Source: Ehretia macrophylla (taxonomy: Eukaryota; Streptophyta; Magnoliopsida; Boraginales; Ehretiaceae). Taken from it: DNA of 64,000 nt. Below, in pieces: positions 36,389-48,450 of this stretch. The first letter of the stretch is position 1, and each line of letters starts with the position of its first letter. A program made the translations under genes and the position numbers. The notes beneath the pieces are model-generated. The model saw nothing but the letters and a program-made list of their open reading frames with translations, was not told the origin of the DNA and made no database searches. Location: contig CM075765.1 in NCBI GenBank assembly GCA_037974665.1, positions 58,628,247-58,692,246 of the forward strand. The letters are read 5' to 3'.

Positions 36389-38881
36389 GTGACGCCCGAG
36401 ATTTTAGCCGTACATTTATTTACTGTTGCATCTATTGTTTGCGTATTTCTTTCTGTGCCTTATTAATTGGCTTCTTTAGCTACTATTCATCCCGTTTTCA
36501 AACTATATTCTATTAAAGAATTAGCATTTTTATTAAATCACATTAATTGTTAGAGGAGTGGGAAAAATGTGCATTTGAGTTTAAAGCGATAGGAGCATTC
36601 GTTTAGAAAATGATTTGTGAAAACTAGTGAATAGTGTTATGTATGAAACATAATGTTTTAGTTAGCTAACTTAATTTATGTGCAATGAACTTGTTTTAAA
36701 GCTAACTAAGCTCATTTTAATAGACCATTTAAGCACCCTCCTTGACCCCACCCATAGCCTACTCATTATATAGCAAAAATAAGCTCAAAAACACACAAAA
36801 AAAAGAGAAGAAATGTGCAGGAATTACTGTAGCAGGGCCGAAAATACCAAAGGAGAAGGAAAAGAGGAGATTTTGCTTCAACAACCTTGCATCTTGAGCT
36901 CCTAGCTTGATCTTGGGAGGGTTTTGAGCATCCTAGGGCCTTCAACAAGCTTCATTGTCTTCAAAATTGTGAGGGAGATGCATTTATATGTTTTTAAAGT
37001 TTATGTGCATATATTGAATTTTATTGAATTGTTGATATTGGCTATAAAACTTGTTATGAATGCTTTCTATGAGTTAATTGATGCCTATAGAGTTAACTTT
37101 TGAGGCTTGATAACAAAGTTAATGGTTGAATGTTGTGATTGATCAAAGAGGTGATGAATAGTGCCTAGAATTAGGGTTTTGAGAGAAATTGCTAATTGGC
37201 TTGAATTGATGCTTCAAGTAGGTGCTCTAGACCCTAGGGAAGTTAGTTGAAAAGTCACATGAGGTTGAATCACTTGAATCCGAACTTAATTGCATAAATA
37301 GCCTACTTTAAGAAGGGGGTTTTTCACGTTAAGCAATCCGGGCAAGTTTGGGCATTGATTCGGGTATCCTTGAGCTAAGGAAGCACCTTTGGTGCTTTCG
37401 TTTCGCGAAAATGGGATTTGGTTAGTGTAGTTGTAGTTCAAACCCGTTCGGGGCCTTCCCGAACTTTTGCTTCAAAAATGAGTTTTAGTGACTTTAAAAG
37501 GTACCTTTGAGCTTAATTAAGAACATAGAAAGACTAGGATATAGTTTGGGAATTTCGAACCACGCTTAGGAGAAAGAAAGCTTGGTTAAAGAAAGGGGAA
37601 AAGTAGTTTTTAGCCTTTTTAGTTGCATTTGGAACTTGTTGTGTGTTAGTAATGCCTTGCATTGAATATTTAGGATGTATTTAAGTTATTTGAGTAGATT
37701 ATTGGAATTAGTTGTGTTGATTGCTTCTTTTGACATCTATTAGCTAATATCGTGCTTATATGAACTTTTATCGTGCATATATGTGAGGGCGGGCTACTTT
37801 GTTGTCCCTCATATGTGTTATGTGTTATATTTATTGCTTGTGACTTGTTTTGGGTTGTGCAACCTAAATCGGACATGGTAGCGTCGAGAAACACGGGCGG
37901 CGTCGGGCTTGCCGTGCTCTCTCGACTACCATGGTGCCTATTCCCTTTCTCGCTGAGGCATACTCCACTACCCCAGAGGCGTGGTTCACCTGCTGGGCAT
38001 GGACCTACCTCGGGAGAAAGGGTCGTAGGATCGGGATACATCCGGAGTATCCCAATTGTTGGTGTTTGGGGTTTGCCGGCATGTTCGTGATGTTCGTGAT
38101 GCTCATGGTTCGTGGCTCGTGAGTGAAGACTTGGAAGTTGAACCGTATCCTTTTTAAAAGTGATTAATTGCTTGGCTTATTATCTTGTTGGTTTACGTGG
38201 CTTATATATGTTTTCTTGTGTTTGCATATCACATTGCACGTTGGTATGTTGCATCACCTCCCTCGCTGGGCAACATTGTTGCTCATTCCTCATTTAATAT
38301 GTTTCAGGTGAAGCTGAGGTGAATCCTCAGCTGATAGAAGAAGAGGAAGTTTACGTAGATCAGAATCCGTGACTTTGTGTGCTGAGGTGAATTTTATGTG
38401 CTTCTTGCGTGGAGTTCTTGTTAAATTTGTATTTTGAGACCTTGGGGTCTTGTGTATATGTCTAGTAGCTGTGGACTAGAATGTTAAAGAAAGTTGTTGG
38501 ATTGTAATAATGAATTCTAGACTTTAATTTCTCTTGCATGCTTGGTGTGTTTGTTGATCTTCATAAGGAACTTAGAATTTTATTGTATTTAACTACTTAT
38601 GGCTAAACCAACTATCTCGCATGCTTGTGTGCTTAAGTAGAATGTTGTTGCTCCAAGGCTCGGATGGCCTTGTGATTGTGTTTTAGCTTTGGAGACATTA
38701 GTAGATAAGTTGTTGTTATAGTTCAAAAGTCTTGAGTGGCTATTTGCAGGTAACAGTTTTGTCCTATAAACAGGGGAGACTCCGTCCGTTTTCCCCTAAA
38801 TTTCGTGCCCGGGGTTTGGAATTGGGTGAGAATAGCATGTTAAATAGGAGTCCCGGTCTCGTGAGGGATCGGGGCGTTACA
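36389..38881 (+). repeat. C2 5' LTR
   Basis: 2493 bp, TGTGACGCCC to GGGGCGTTACA. Blocks in order: promoter-like region (TATATAG at 36767-36773), CTACTTT-loop inverted repeat (loop 37794-37800), GC-rich block with GGGTCGTAGGAT and a perfect GGGATAC/GTATCCC hairpin (38033-38053), and second hairpin GGGCAAC/GTTGCTC (38268-38284). Overlapping open frames on both strands across the GC-rich block reflect low stop density there. Confidence 0.93.
36767..36773 (+). promoter_or_regulatory. Candidate TATA box in C2 5' LTR
   Basis: TATATAG sits about 380 bp into the LTR, just after a C-rich box (AAGCACCCTCCTTGACCCCA). Element C has a similar box (AAGCACCCAAATGACCCCA) before its own TATATAT. Position and shared upstream box support a pol II promoter. 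Transcript start is not shown. Confidence 0.5.
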
Positions 38882-39470
38882 GAAGTGGTATCAGAGCTTA
38901 GCTAGTTAGCTAGGCGCAAGCCGGGATAGGGTCTTCGGCTTGTAGGGTAGTGGCCTTAGTGTCAATGTGTTTAGAAAGTGTATGTGCATGTCTTATGTGA
39001 TAAGAGAGTTAATGTGATCAATGTGCTTATGTGATCAACATGTTTTATTTGTTGAGTGAACTAGTTGTGGTTTATGTGCTTGTGTGATAAGTGAAATGGA
39101 TGTGGTTAACGTGCTTGATGTGTTTACATGTTCAATGTGTTTATGTGATTAATGCGAGCTATGTGATTAATGCGCCTTGTGTGAATTATGTGCTTTGTGT
39201 ACTTGAGTGCTCGATATGCTTTCTATGACTAATATGCATATGTGATTAACTTGTTTTATGTGAAGTTGTTGTTTAAATGACTTAGTAGTTTATAATTTGT
39301 GTATGTGAACTTGTTGCTTATGTGACTTTACTTGTTATAAATTACTAACGTGATCAATGTGTTTTATGTGTTAAGCATGCTTATGTGAAACAATGTGTTT
39401 TATGTATGAGGGTAACTCGCTTGTATGTGTAAGAAATTGCGTGGACGCAATTTGTTTAAGGGGGAGAGGA
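38882..39470 (+). repeat. C2 interior (589 bp): primer site, leader, polypurine tract
   Basis: The primer site TGGTATCAGAGC is at 38886-38897. A leader follows with AAGCCGGG and GGGTAGTGGCC, then many TATGTGA/TATGTGATTAA-like words, and no open frame of interest. It closes with an 8-bp inverted repeat AATTGCGT/ACGCAATT (39435-39452) and the purine tract AAGGGGGAGAGGA ending at 39470. Confidence 0.9.
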
Positions 39471-41976
39471 TGTGACGCCCGAGATTTTAACCGTAAATTT
39501 CTTTACTGTTGCATCTATTGTTTGCGCATTTCTTTTTGTGCCTTATTAATTGGCTTCTTTAGCTACTATTCATCCCATTTTCAAACTATATTATATTAGT
39601 GAATTAGCATTTTTATTAAATCACATTAATTGTTAGAGGAGTGGGAAAAATGTGCATTTGAGTTTAAAGCGATAGGAGCCTTCGTTTAGAAAATGATTTG
39701 TGAAAACTAGTGAATAGTGTTACGTATGAAACATAATGTTTTAGTTAGCTAACTTAATTTATGTGCAATGAACTTGTTTTAAAGCTAACTAAGCTCATTT
39801 TAATAGACCATTTAAGCACCCTCCTTGACCCCACCCATAGCCTACTCATTATATAGCAAAAATAAGCTCAAAAACACACACACAAAAAAAAGAGAAGAAA
39901 TGTGCAGGAATTACTGTAGCAGGGGCGAAAATACCAAAGAAGAAGGAAAAGAGGAGATTTTGCTTCAACAACCTTGCATCTTGAGCTCCTAGCTTGATCT
40001 TGGGAGGGTTTTGAGCATCCTAGGGCCTTCAACAAGCTTCATTGTCTTCAAAATTGTGAGGGAGATGCATTTATATGTTTTTAAAGTTTATGTGCATATA
40101 TTGAATTTTATTGAATTGTTGATATTGGCTATAAAACTTGTTATGGATGCTTTCTATGAGTTAATTGATGCCTATAGAGTTAACTTTTGAGGCTTGATAA
40201 CAAAGTTAATGGTTGAATGTTGTGATTGATCAAAGAGGTGATGAATAGTGCCTAGAATTAGGGTTTTGAGAGAAATTGCTAATTGGCTTGAATTGATGCT
40301 TCAAGTAGGTGCTCTAGACCCTAGGGAAGTTAGTTGAAAAGTCACATGAGGTTGAATCACTTGAATCCGAACTTAATTGCATAAATAGCCTACTTTAAGA
40401 AGGGGGTTTTTCACGTTAAGCAATCCGGGCAAGTTTGGGCATTGATTCGGGTATCCTTGAGCTAAGGAAGCACCTTTGGTGCTTTCGTTTCGCGAAAATA
40501 GGATTTGGCTAGTGTAGTTGTAGTTCAAACCCGTTCGGGGCCTTCCCGAACTTTTGCTTCAAAAATGAGTTTTAGTGACTTTAAAAGGTACCTTTGAGCT
40601 TAATTAATAACATAAAAAGACTAGGATAGAGTTTGGGAATCTCGAACCACGCTTAGGAGAAAGAAAGCTCGGTTAAAGAAAGGGGAAATGTAGTTTTTAG
40701 CCATTTTAGTTGCATTTGGAACTTGTTGTGTGTTAGCATTGCCTTGCCTTGAATATTTAGTATGTATTTAAGTTATTTGAGTAGATTATTAGAATTAATT
40801 GTGTTGATTGCTTCTTTTGACATCTATTAGCTAATATCGTGCTTATATGAACTTTTATCGTGCATATATGTGAGGGCGGCCTACTTTGTTGTCCCTCATA
40901 TGTGTTATGTGTTATATTGATTGCTTGTGACTTGTATTGGGTTGCGCAACCTAAATCGGACATGGTAGCGTCGAGAAACACGGGCGGCGTCGGGCTTGCC
41001 GTGCTCCCTCGACTACCATGGTGCCTATTCCCTTTCTCGCTGAGGCATACTCCACTACCCCAGAGGCGTGGTTCACCTGCTGGGCATGGACCTACCTCGG
41101 GAGAAAGGGTCGTAGGATCGGGATACATCCGGAGTATCCCAATTGTTGGTGTTTGGGGTTTGCCGGCATGTTCGTGATGTTCGTGATGTTCGTGATGCTC
41201 GTGGTTCGTGGCTCGTGATCAAAGACTTGGAAGTGGAACCGTATCCTTTTAAAAGTGATTAATTGCTTGGCTTATTATCTTGTTGGTTTACGTGGCTTAT
41301 ATATGTTTCCTTGTGTTTGCATATCATATTGCACGTTGGCATGTTGCATCACCTCCCTCGCTGGGCAACTTTGTTGCTCATTCCTCATTTAATATGTTTC
41401 AGGTGAAGCTGAGGTGAATCCTCAGCTGATAGAAGAAGAGGAAGTTCACGTAGATCAGAATCCGTGACTTTGTGTGCTGAGGTGGATTTTATGTGCTTCT
41501 TGCGTGGAGTTCTTGTTAAATTTGTATTTTGAGACCTTGGGGTCTTGTGTATATGTCTAGTAGCTGTGGACTAGAATGTTAAAGAAAGTTGTTGGATTGA
41601 AATAATGAATTCTAGACTTTAATTTCTCTTGCATGCTTGGAGTGTTTGTTGATCTTCATATGCAACTTAGAATTTTATTGTATTTAACTACTTATGGCTA
41701 AACCAACTATCTCGCATGCTTGTGTGCTTAAGTAGAATGTTGTTGCTCCAAGGCTCGGATGGCCTTGTGATTGTGTTTTAGCTTTGGAGACATTAGTAGA
41801 TAAGTTGTTGTTATAGTTCAAAAGTCTTGAGTGGCTATTTGCAGGTAACAGTTTTGTCCTATAAACAGGGGAGACTCCGTCCGTTTTCCCCTAAATTTCG
41901 TGCCCGGGGTTTGGAATTGGGTGAGAATAGCATGTTAAATAGGAGTCCCGGTCTCGTGAGGGATCGGGGCGTTACA
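39471..41976 (+). repeat. C2 3' LTR
   Basis: 2506 bp, nearly identical to the 5' LTR. Small differences include an extra pair of CA units near 39880 and an extra TTCGTGATG unit near 41180. Loop CTACTTT is at 40881-40887. The GGGATAC/GTATCCC hairpin is at 41120-41140 and GGGCAAC/GTTGCTC at 41363-41379. Confidence 0.93.
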
Positions 41977-42374
41977 ATCACTGTGTTCCTACCGCAACAT
42001 CTTAGTCAAACAACAAGTATAGATTCCCCTGAGTGGAAAGGCCGAAGGAGAAGCCGTAAACAGTACAAGATAATATGTCCAAGCAGAATTCCAAGTGTAG
42101 GATCTTTCAATAAATGCCAATAAGGAAAATACTAGTAAAATGCCCGATAAGAATTCCAAAGAATACCGTAAGTAATATGAAATAATGAGTCTAATAGGGA
42201 TTCCAGTTACCAAACCAACTGAGGGATGCCAAATAAAATACACGAACAATACTCCAATAAGAAAGTACCAAGAATTGCCCAATAAGTAATACTAAATAAA
42301 TGACCACTAAGAATCCTAGAGAATACCATTGAAGAATTTTCAATAAGGAATACCAGTAACACTCCAATAAAGAC
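41977..42374 (-). repeat. Element B interior, part 2
   Basis: Continuation of B's interior after C2 (the first five bases are the duplicated target). It contains interior-repeat words such as GAATACCGTAAGTAATATG. It ends in aagac (42370-42374), the target of the next insertion. Confidence 0.75.
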
Positions 42375-44792
42375 TGTGAAACCCCACTTTTATGCTTTAA
42401 CTCGATTTACATGTTTTATCTCTTTTTGTGTACATTTGACATGTTTATGTGCTATATGACTTAGAATGTGGTAATTTTGGTGTCAATACTCCTAGAACAT
42501 GCTAAATGTGCATTCATGAAATTTTCATAAAAAACGGGATCAGAAATTTTATCGTCGATTTTTAGTGAATAGTATTTTCGAAGCACGTCCGCTAAAATTT
42601 TGAAACTGGTCTTTTTAACCCTTCTAGACCTAGTCCACGGACTTTAATAGACCTGCGTTTGATGAAAACGGTTTTAAAATCGGATTAGGAATTTATTAGG
42701 GTTTTTACACCGACTTTTACAAAAATCGAGTTTTAGGCCGACTCGGGTAAAATTGTTTGATTGTAAAACTTCTTGTCACCTAAAAATAATCAATTTGAGC
42801 TAGCTTGGATGTTGAATAATTTTTTTTAACCTTGGTGATCAATAAAATGCATTTTAAGACAAGAAAACACTAAAAATACTAAGTTTTTAACTTTGACTTT
42901 CATTTAAATGTTGACCACCTTGCTCATAAGTAGTTACACACATTAAAACAAGCCAAAAACACCACAAAACACACACAAAATCGTGAGTTCAAGGGGGAGG
43001 AAGAATAAGAGCATTTTCAAGATTTTTCAAAGTAATTTTCACATAAAAACTTCATTTCAAGGCCAAATCACTTCATTCAAAGCTTGAATTTGATTGTTGG
43101 GCATCCATTCTACCCATTTCTAGCCTTATTTTGCATCAAAGGTGAGAGCAAAATTCTAGATCTCAAAATTTATCTTTTGTATTTTTGCGTATAAATAAAT
43201 ATTGAACCGTTAGAATTGTAATCTGATGTTAGATTATTGCTCCTTGCATGCTAGGGATCATTTAGCTGTAATACTACGAGTTTTTATCGGTTGTAGCATA
43301 ATTATTATTTTTCGGGTATTTAAAGTTGAATAATTTGGTTAATGTTGATTATTTTGAGTTGTGTTGATCGGAATCGATTGCCGTCGATTTCTAAATGTTT
43401 GATAATTATGTGGTATTGCCGTTGTAATGCCGAATTTTCGATTGTGATGTCCGTGCTAAAATCCAGAAATTTCAGCCATGACACACTAGGGTTTTAGGGT
43501 TGTTGGGCTTGATTTTGATGTGTCTTGGCTGGTTTCTGAGAGGGCTAATGTAGTTGATTGAATGGGTGAGTGATAGAAATTGATTTGGCAATGTTTGGGT
43601 TAATAGAATGAAAGTTATGAATTTTTGAAATTTAGGGTGTCTTTCTTTAAATTCTTAAACTATGCCTTTATATGATTGGGTGGTGTTTGAGTGATTGAAT
43701 GGTGAGTTGTTGATGGGTGAACTAGGGTTTAATTGTGTATTTAATGCATGTCCGGTTGGATGGCCTACTTTGTCATCTAACTTAGTTATTTGTTATCTAA
43801 TTGATTATTGATGTCATATTGATGTAAAGATGATTATTGATGATTATTGATGAACCGGGAGACAGGCAATTCTTCTAGATTGTCCTCCTGTATTGTGAAT
43901 GATTGATGTTTATTATTATTGCTGAGTCTTTGGTATGTGTGTGCCACCTCTCGGGCAGCATCGGGCTGTCGGGTTGATAACGGCATGACTACCAGAGACT
44001 ACCTCCAGCTCGCATGACGGGGGTATCATGGACGGCGAGGCTAGTAAGGTACCTCGGGTGCGTGAGTAATGGGGAGTTACAAGTAGAATTGTTGAGATCG
44101 TGATGGCATTTGGAGCTACACCAACTAGTGTATCCTTTATTGAATGGTCATATAGATTATGTGATGATAGTATTATTGATGTTATTGTGTGTTTACTGAC
44201 TCAAAGGATTATTCCAAGGAGTTTAGTAGACCTTGCTCGAGATCTATCGGATCCTCACTGGGCTTATTTTATATAAGCTCACTCTCTATTATTGCATGTA
44301 TACAGGTGTTGTAGAGAAAGACTACGGGTACGTGCCTCCTGAAGAGGAAAATGTGCCTTTCGTGGATGAGTCTTATGTTCCTGAGTCTTATCCTTGATGT
44401 TGTATTGTTTACTATCTTGTATATTAACTTAGTTGACTTTTATATGCTTTGTAGTTCATGATGTAAAAAAAAATGTTGAAAAGATGATGATCTAAATGAG
44501 GCTAACTTAGTAGTCTTTCTTTTGTTTCAACATGTTTTGCAATGTATATTGAAGTTCATGTATTATGTTGGAACGGAGGCGTATAATGGAAGAATGATTA
44601 TTGTATAATATGATTATGTTGTATGTTGTTGTTTTTAATTAAGGAGTTGTTTGTTGTATGGTTGTGGAATTTGGTGTATGATGTTCTAATGATGTTGGTT
44701 TAGAGTCTTGGTATCCTAATTACTGTCGTTATACTGCTGAAATTTCGTTGCGTCCTGACTGATTGTAGGAGGGGTCGAGTTGGGGCGTGACA
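42375..44792 (+). mobile_element. Solo LTR, family S, plus strand, with perfect 5-bp TSD
   Basis: TGTGAAACCCCAC to GGGGCGTGACA, 2418 bp. The duplication aagac is at 42370-42374 and 44793-44797. The CTACTTT-loop inverted repeat is at 43755-43781, the GC-rich block at about 43930-44070, and the GCTTAT/ATAAGC hairpin at 44262-44278. Inserted in B, so younger than B. Confidence 0.94.
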
Positions 44793-45599
44793 AAGACTGA
44801 GACACATATACCACAGATAATACTGTGCAGTAAGTCCAACTAAAAACCCAATAGCCAAGTCTACCAAGTAGTGCCAATAGAAGTCTCCAAAGAATACCCA
44901 ATAAGAAACCCAAGAATGCTCCAAAGAATAACCAAATAAAATCCCAAGAGAAAACTATTCTTTCACAACTGTTAAGCACAGAGAAGGCCATAGAGATTTG
45001 CCAATAGCCGAGCTCCAAAAGCAAACACCAATTTCCAAATAAAGGCTAACCAAATGCCATTCATTTCCTGCCAATCCATACACCTTGAAAAGCTAGCGGT
45101 GAACCACTTTCTTTAGGGGAGGAAGAGGACTTACTTACCATTTCCATAGGATATGTATGAATGCCAATATATCACAGTTATACACATGCCTTAAACTATT
45201 ATGCAAGCAAGTTTACAAAATAGTTTATTCAACAAAGTCACTCAAGCATAACAATCATGTCAAGCACAACATAATCAATTCAAATCACGGCACAACCAAT
45301 TCAAGACATTCCAATACACACATTACAAGCAATACTCCAAGCAAATGACAATTCACGAGGTCAATTCGATTCACAATACCAATTCGATAGGTCAATTCAA
45401 TGCACAACTAGACACTTTACTTCACTTAGCACACAATTAACACAAAATACATAACTATATCACATAGGAGCACACATTCATGTAAAGACACATAATCTCA
45501 CATACAAGCATACACTTTCAAGACACACTTAACAAGCACACATTCAAGGACCACTACCCACCAGACCGAGGACCCTGTCCTGGCTTATGAGCTAAACAA
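44793..45599 (-). repeat. Element B interior, part 3
   Basis: The last piece of gene-less interior, with the ATACCACAGATAATACTGTG word near 44810 and the AT-rich leader toward the primer site. The minus-strand frames at 44700-45024 overlap the LTR junction and are not real genes. Confidence 0.75.
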
Positions 45600-45611
45600 G
45601 CTCTGATACCA
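45600..45611 (-). promoter_or_regulatory. Primer-binding site of element B
   Basis: GCTCTGATACCA on the plus strand, two bases before the right LTR at 45614. It marks the minus orientation of B. Confidence 0.92.
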
Positions 45612-45613
45612 CC

Positions 45614-48450
45614 TGTGACACCCCGATCCCACTAGAGATCGGAAGTTCTAACAATCAATCTAATCACAACCCAAATCCAAACCCGGGCATAATTTTCAGG
45701 AAAAACGGACGGAGTCTCCCCTGTTTCTAGGCGAAATGTAAAACCTGCAATAGCATTTAAATGGACCAACGCCGTGTCCAACCATAAAAAACTTCCTCAA
45801 GGCCATCTGAACCTCGGTTTTCAACAATTAAACTCAGCAGGTATACATACATTTCCAATTTAAAAGCTAACCTATCTCTTTTCATTTTTGATCAGTACAT
45901 TCAAACTAGACAATTAAACCATACTAAGCTACTGCATAAAATAAACTATCATGCCATTCTAACTCTTTTCCTTTGGACATTACAAACATGCATTGAAGAT
46001 AAGCTATACTAACTGATTACATAAACTAGCTTATTAATTCACCTCAACTACTTAGCTAAATTTAAATTACATTTCTTTTAGCAATAAATACCTACAACAT
46101 ATGAAAACATATAACTTTGCAACTTCGAGACTCAAGCCAGATAGGCACGCAAGACAACTCTTCAGGCAACGAACTTTCACGAAATAACGAACTTTCTAGC
46201 TACATGACATTTCCTGAAATGTGGTGGTGAGGAGTGAGTATACACAACACGTATACTCAGTGAGGGCAAGACATATATCGAATTGGAGAGCAAGAAGGTC
46301 GTGCAATGAAAATAAGACAGTTAAGCAATATAACTGATAAATAAGCAATCAAGACAAACAATCAATACAATAAGCAATTACTGAAAGCATTAACACAACC
46401 ATTCAAAGCTATACCACACTCTGAAGGCTATGGCTCACTCATACGAGCAATGTACCATTTCACAAGCGATACATCAATCTCGAGCTTGATGTTGACAACG
46501 ATGACAATAAGCACGCAACCACCTTATAGCACCAGTTTGGAATACCCCGGAAGTATCCATCAATCTATGACCCAAATCTCTTTGGGAGGCAACCCAAGTG
46601 AGAAGAGGGAATAGCTATGGAGCTAGAGCAACCAACACTGGCAACCCGAGGCTAACCAGAGAGGCCCATCACTCACGTGCGGGACATTATGCAATGCAAG
46701 ACTCGATACAAGGCAATAAACGAGCGATAGCACAACAATACAAACTAGTGACAACAAACGAGATAACAAGCAATCACAATCAATACTAGCATTCAACTAA
46801 CTTTTCAAGCATAACAAGCAATAATAAGCAACAATAACAAGAATTAAACAAGTAACGGTAGTTCAAACACGAAAACAACAAATATCACTATTCAACCCCA
46901 ACTTCCAAGGACAATTACGAGCAAACGAGCTACAGATTTAGGAACCCAATTTTACTACATTCACTCAGGCACTACAAGGCACGTTTCTATTTCACTAAAC
47001 TTCACTTTCTCACCCGAGACCCGAAAGTCCACCTACTGCGTTTGAACTACAGCTACGCTAACCGGTCACTCAATCAACGCCACAACAGCGCCAAAAGTGC
47101 TTCCATACCCTTAATTACAAAACCCCCAACTCAATTCGAGCGCGGTCAACTTTTGGTCAAACGGCCCCTTTACGTTTCTTTGTCTAATTTCCAATTTTAA
47201 CAAAGGCCGATCTGTTTTTATTTCACATTTTGTCTTTCTATCACTAATGGCATTTATCAAAATCAATCAATCGCAATTCGGATCGAAATCCAAAATTCTA
47301 GGATTTACTATTTACAATTCACTATTCATGTTCTTCCCCAATTTCAAATACGCAGTTTCAACCGTAAAAATTGTTAAATAACTAACAAGTAATGCTCTAC
47401 GAACCCTAAGCAAACTATTTCAAGCAATAACAGGTATTATAACGCGATAAATATCAAATCTGAAAAATTGACTCAAAAATCAAATTCATATTAGAATGCA
47501 CAAAAGCGTGAAAACCCTCACAGAGATTGAAGACCAAGACCCGCAACCCGAGCCACAACCCCCGAGCAATTCCACGCGCAATTGTAGAAGAAAAATGCAA
47601 GAAAATTCTTTTCTTTTCCTCTTGAAAGGCTTCGGCCATGGGGGGACTTGGGTGGCATTTTGCAATTTGTTTTTATTGATTTTCGCCTTGTTTTATTATT
47701 TAAAAGATGACAAGGGCATTTTGGTCATTTTGCAAAATCAAACTTTAATTAAAAATAGTCAAATAAGCTTATTTTGATGCCATTAAATCCAATTCAAGTT
47801 AAAACAATGCAATTAAATGAAAAACAACTAAAACTAGTTAAATTAAGCTAACAACATTTTTCACTAAATTCGAAAAATATTTCTCTAACTCTTATTTTCA
47901 AAATTCTACCATCGAACGGTCAATAATTGATCGCTAGTAAAGTGATGAGCAATAATATAAAACTTTAATTCTTTGAAAAGTAGAATAGTAGAATAGTTTA
48001 AAATTTACTCCGGCTCGGAGTTACTTTCCTCATTTATTTGAAAACCAAGTGATTTTAATGTAAAACAACCAAAACTGATTATTAAAATAATCAAAACAAT
48101 CAAGGTAATCAATATTCATTTAAAAATAATTAATTTAACTATTTCTAGAACATTTTAAAGAATTATGAAGTTAATGTTAAATTACAAACGAACAAATAAA
48201 TATAAACATGAAATCAAGTGCAATTAAATATTAACATTTAAGATGACACTTAATTAATCACAAGAGAATAAATTCAATTACTACAATTATTAGAAATACG
48301 TAATAATCTTTTAATCAATTAATATAAATCCTTTTTGAATTCTTCTAAAAGAAATAGCAAAAAAGTGAAAATTAGATGATTTAACTAATTAAACATTTAA
48401 TCAAATGCAGTCAAGTGCTATTAAATGCATGTCGGGTTCTGGTTATCATA
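45614..48450 (-). repeat. Element B right LTR (5' LTR of the element)
   Basis: Begins TGTGACACCCCGATCC. The family inverted repeat is at 46236-46258. The right terminus reads TTATCATA where the partner LTR has TTATCACA, a single C-to-T change. Confidence 0.88.

Larger units (their letters stand above)
36389..41976 (+). mobile_element. Element C2: dwarf LTR element, 2.5-kb LTRs around 589 bp
   Basis: A complete insertion with perfect duplication atcac at 36384-36388 and 41977-41981. The LTRs (36389-38881 and 39471-41976) are almost identical by eye, so this is one of the youngest events here. The interior holds a primer site, a leader and a polypurine tract but no protein. Its LTR start (TGTGACGCCCGAGATTT), its promoter region and its polypurine context match element C, which has gag-pol. 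C2 is therefore probably a deletion derivative moved in trans by a C-like element. Confidence 0.93.
33119..48450 (-). mobile_element. Element B: non-autonomous LTR element, minus strand, itself interrupted twice
   Basis: It has two LTRs of nearly equal length (2839 and 2837 bp) in reverse. The interior totals only about 1.6 kb once the dwarf element C2 and a solo LTR are subtracted. Termini are TGTGACACCCCGATCC and GGTTATCACA (right copy TCATA). The target is a degraded duplication, atcgg (33114-33118) versus gtccg (48451-48455). The undisturbed target can be read in the solo LTR near 43958. No gag or pol was seen. Its LTRs resemble those of the 5600-15855 complex. Confidence 0.88.

Noticed and set aside
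37670..41218. Overlapping open frames of 60-123 codons on both strands, duplicated in the two C2 LTRs, as possible LTR-encoded proteins
   Set aside because: They lie on the GC-rich LTR block where stops are rare, exist on both strands at once, and repeat only because the LTR is repeated. There is no known domain.
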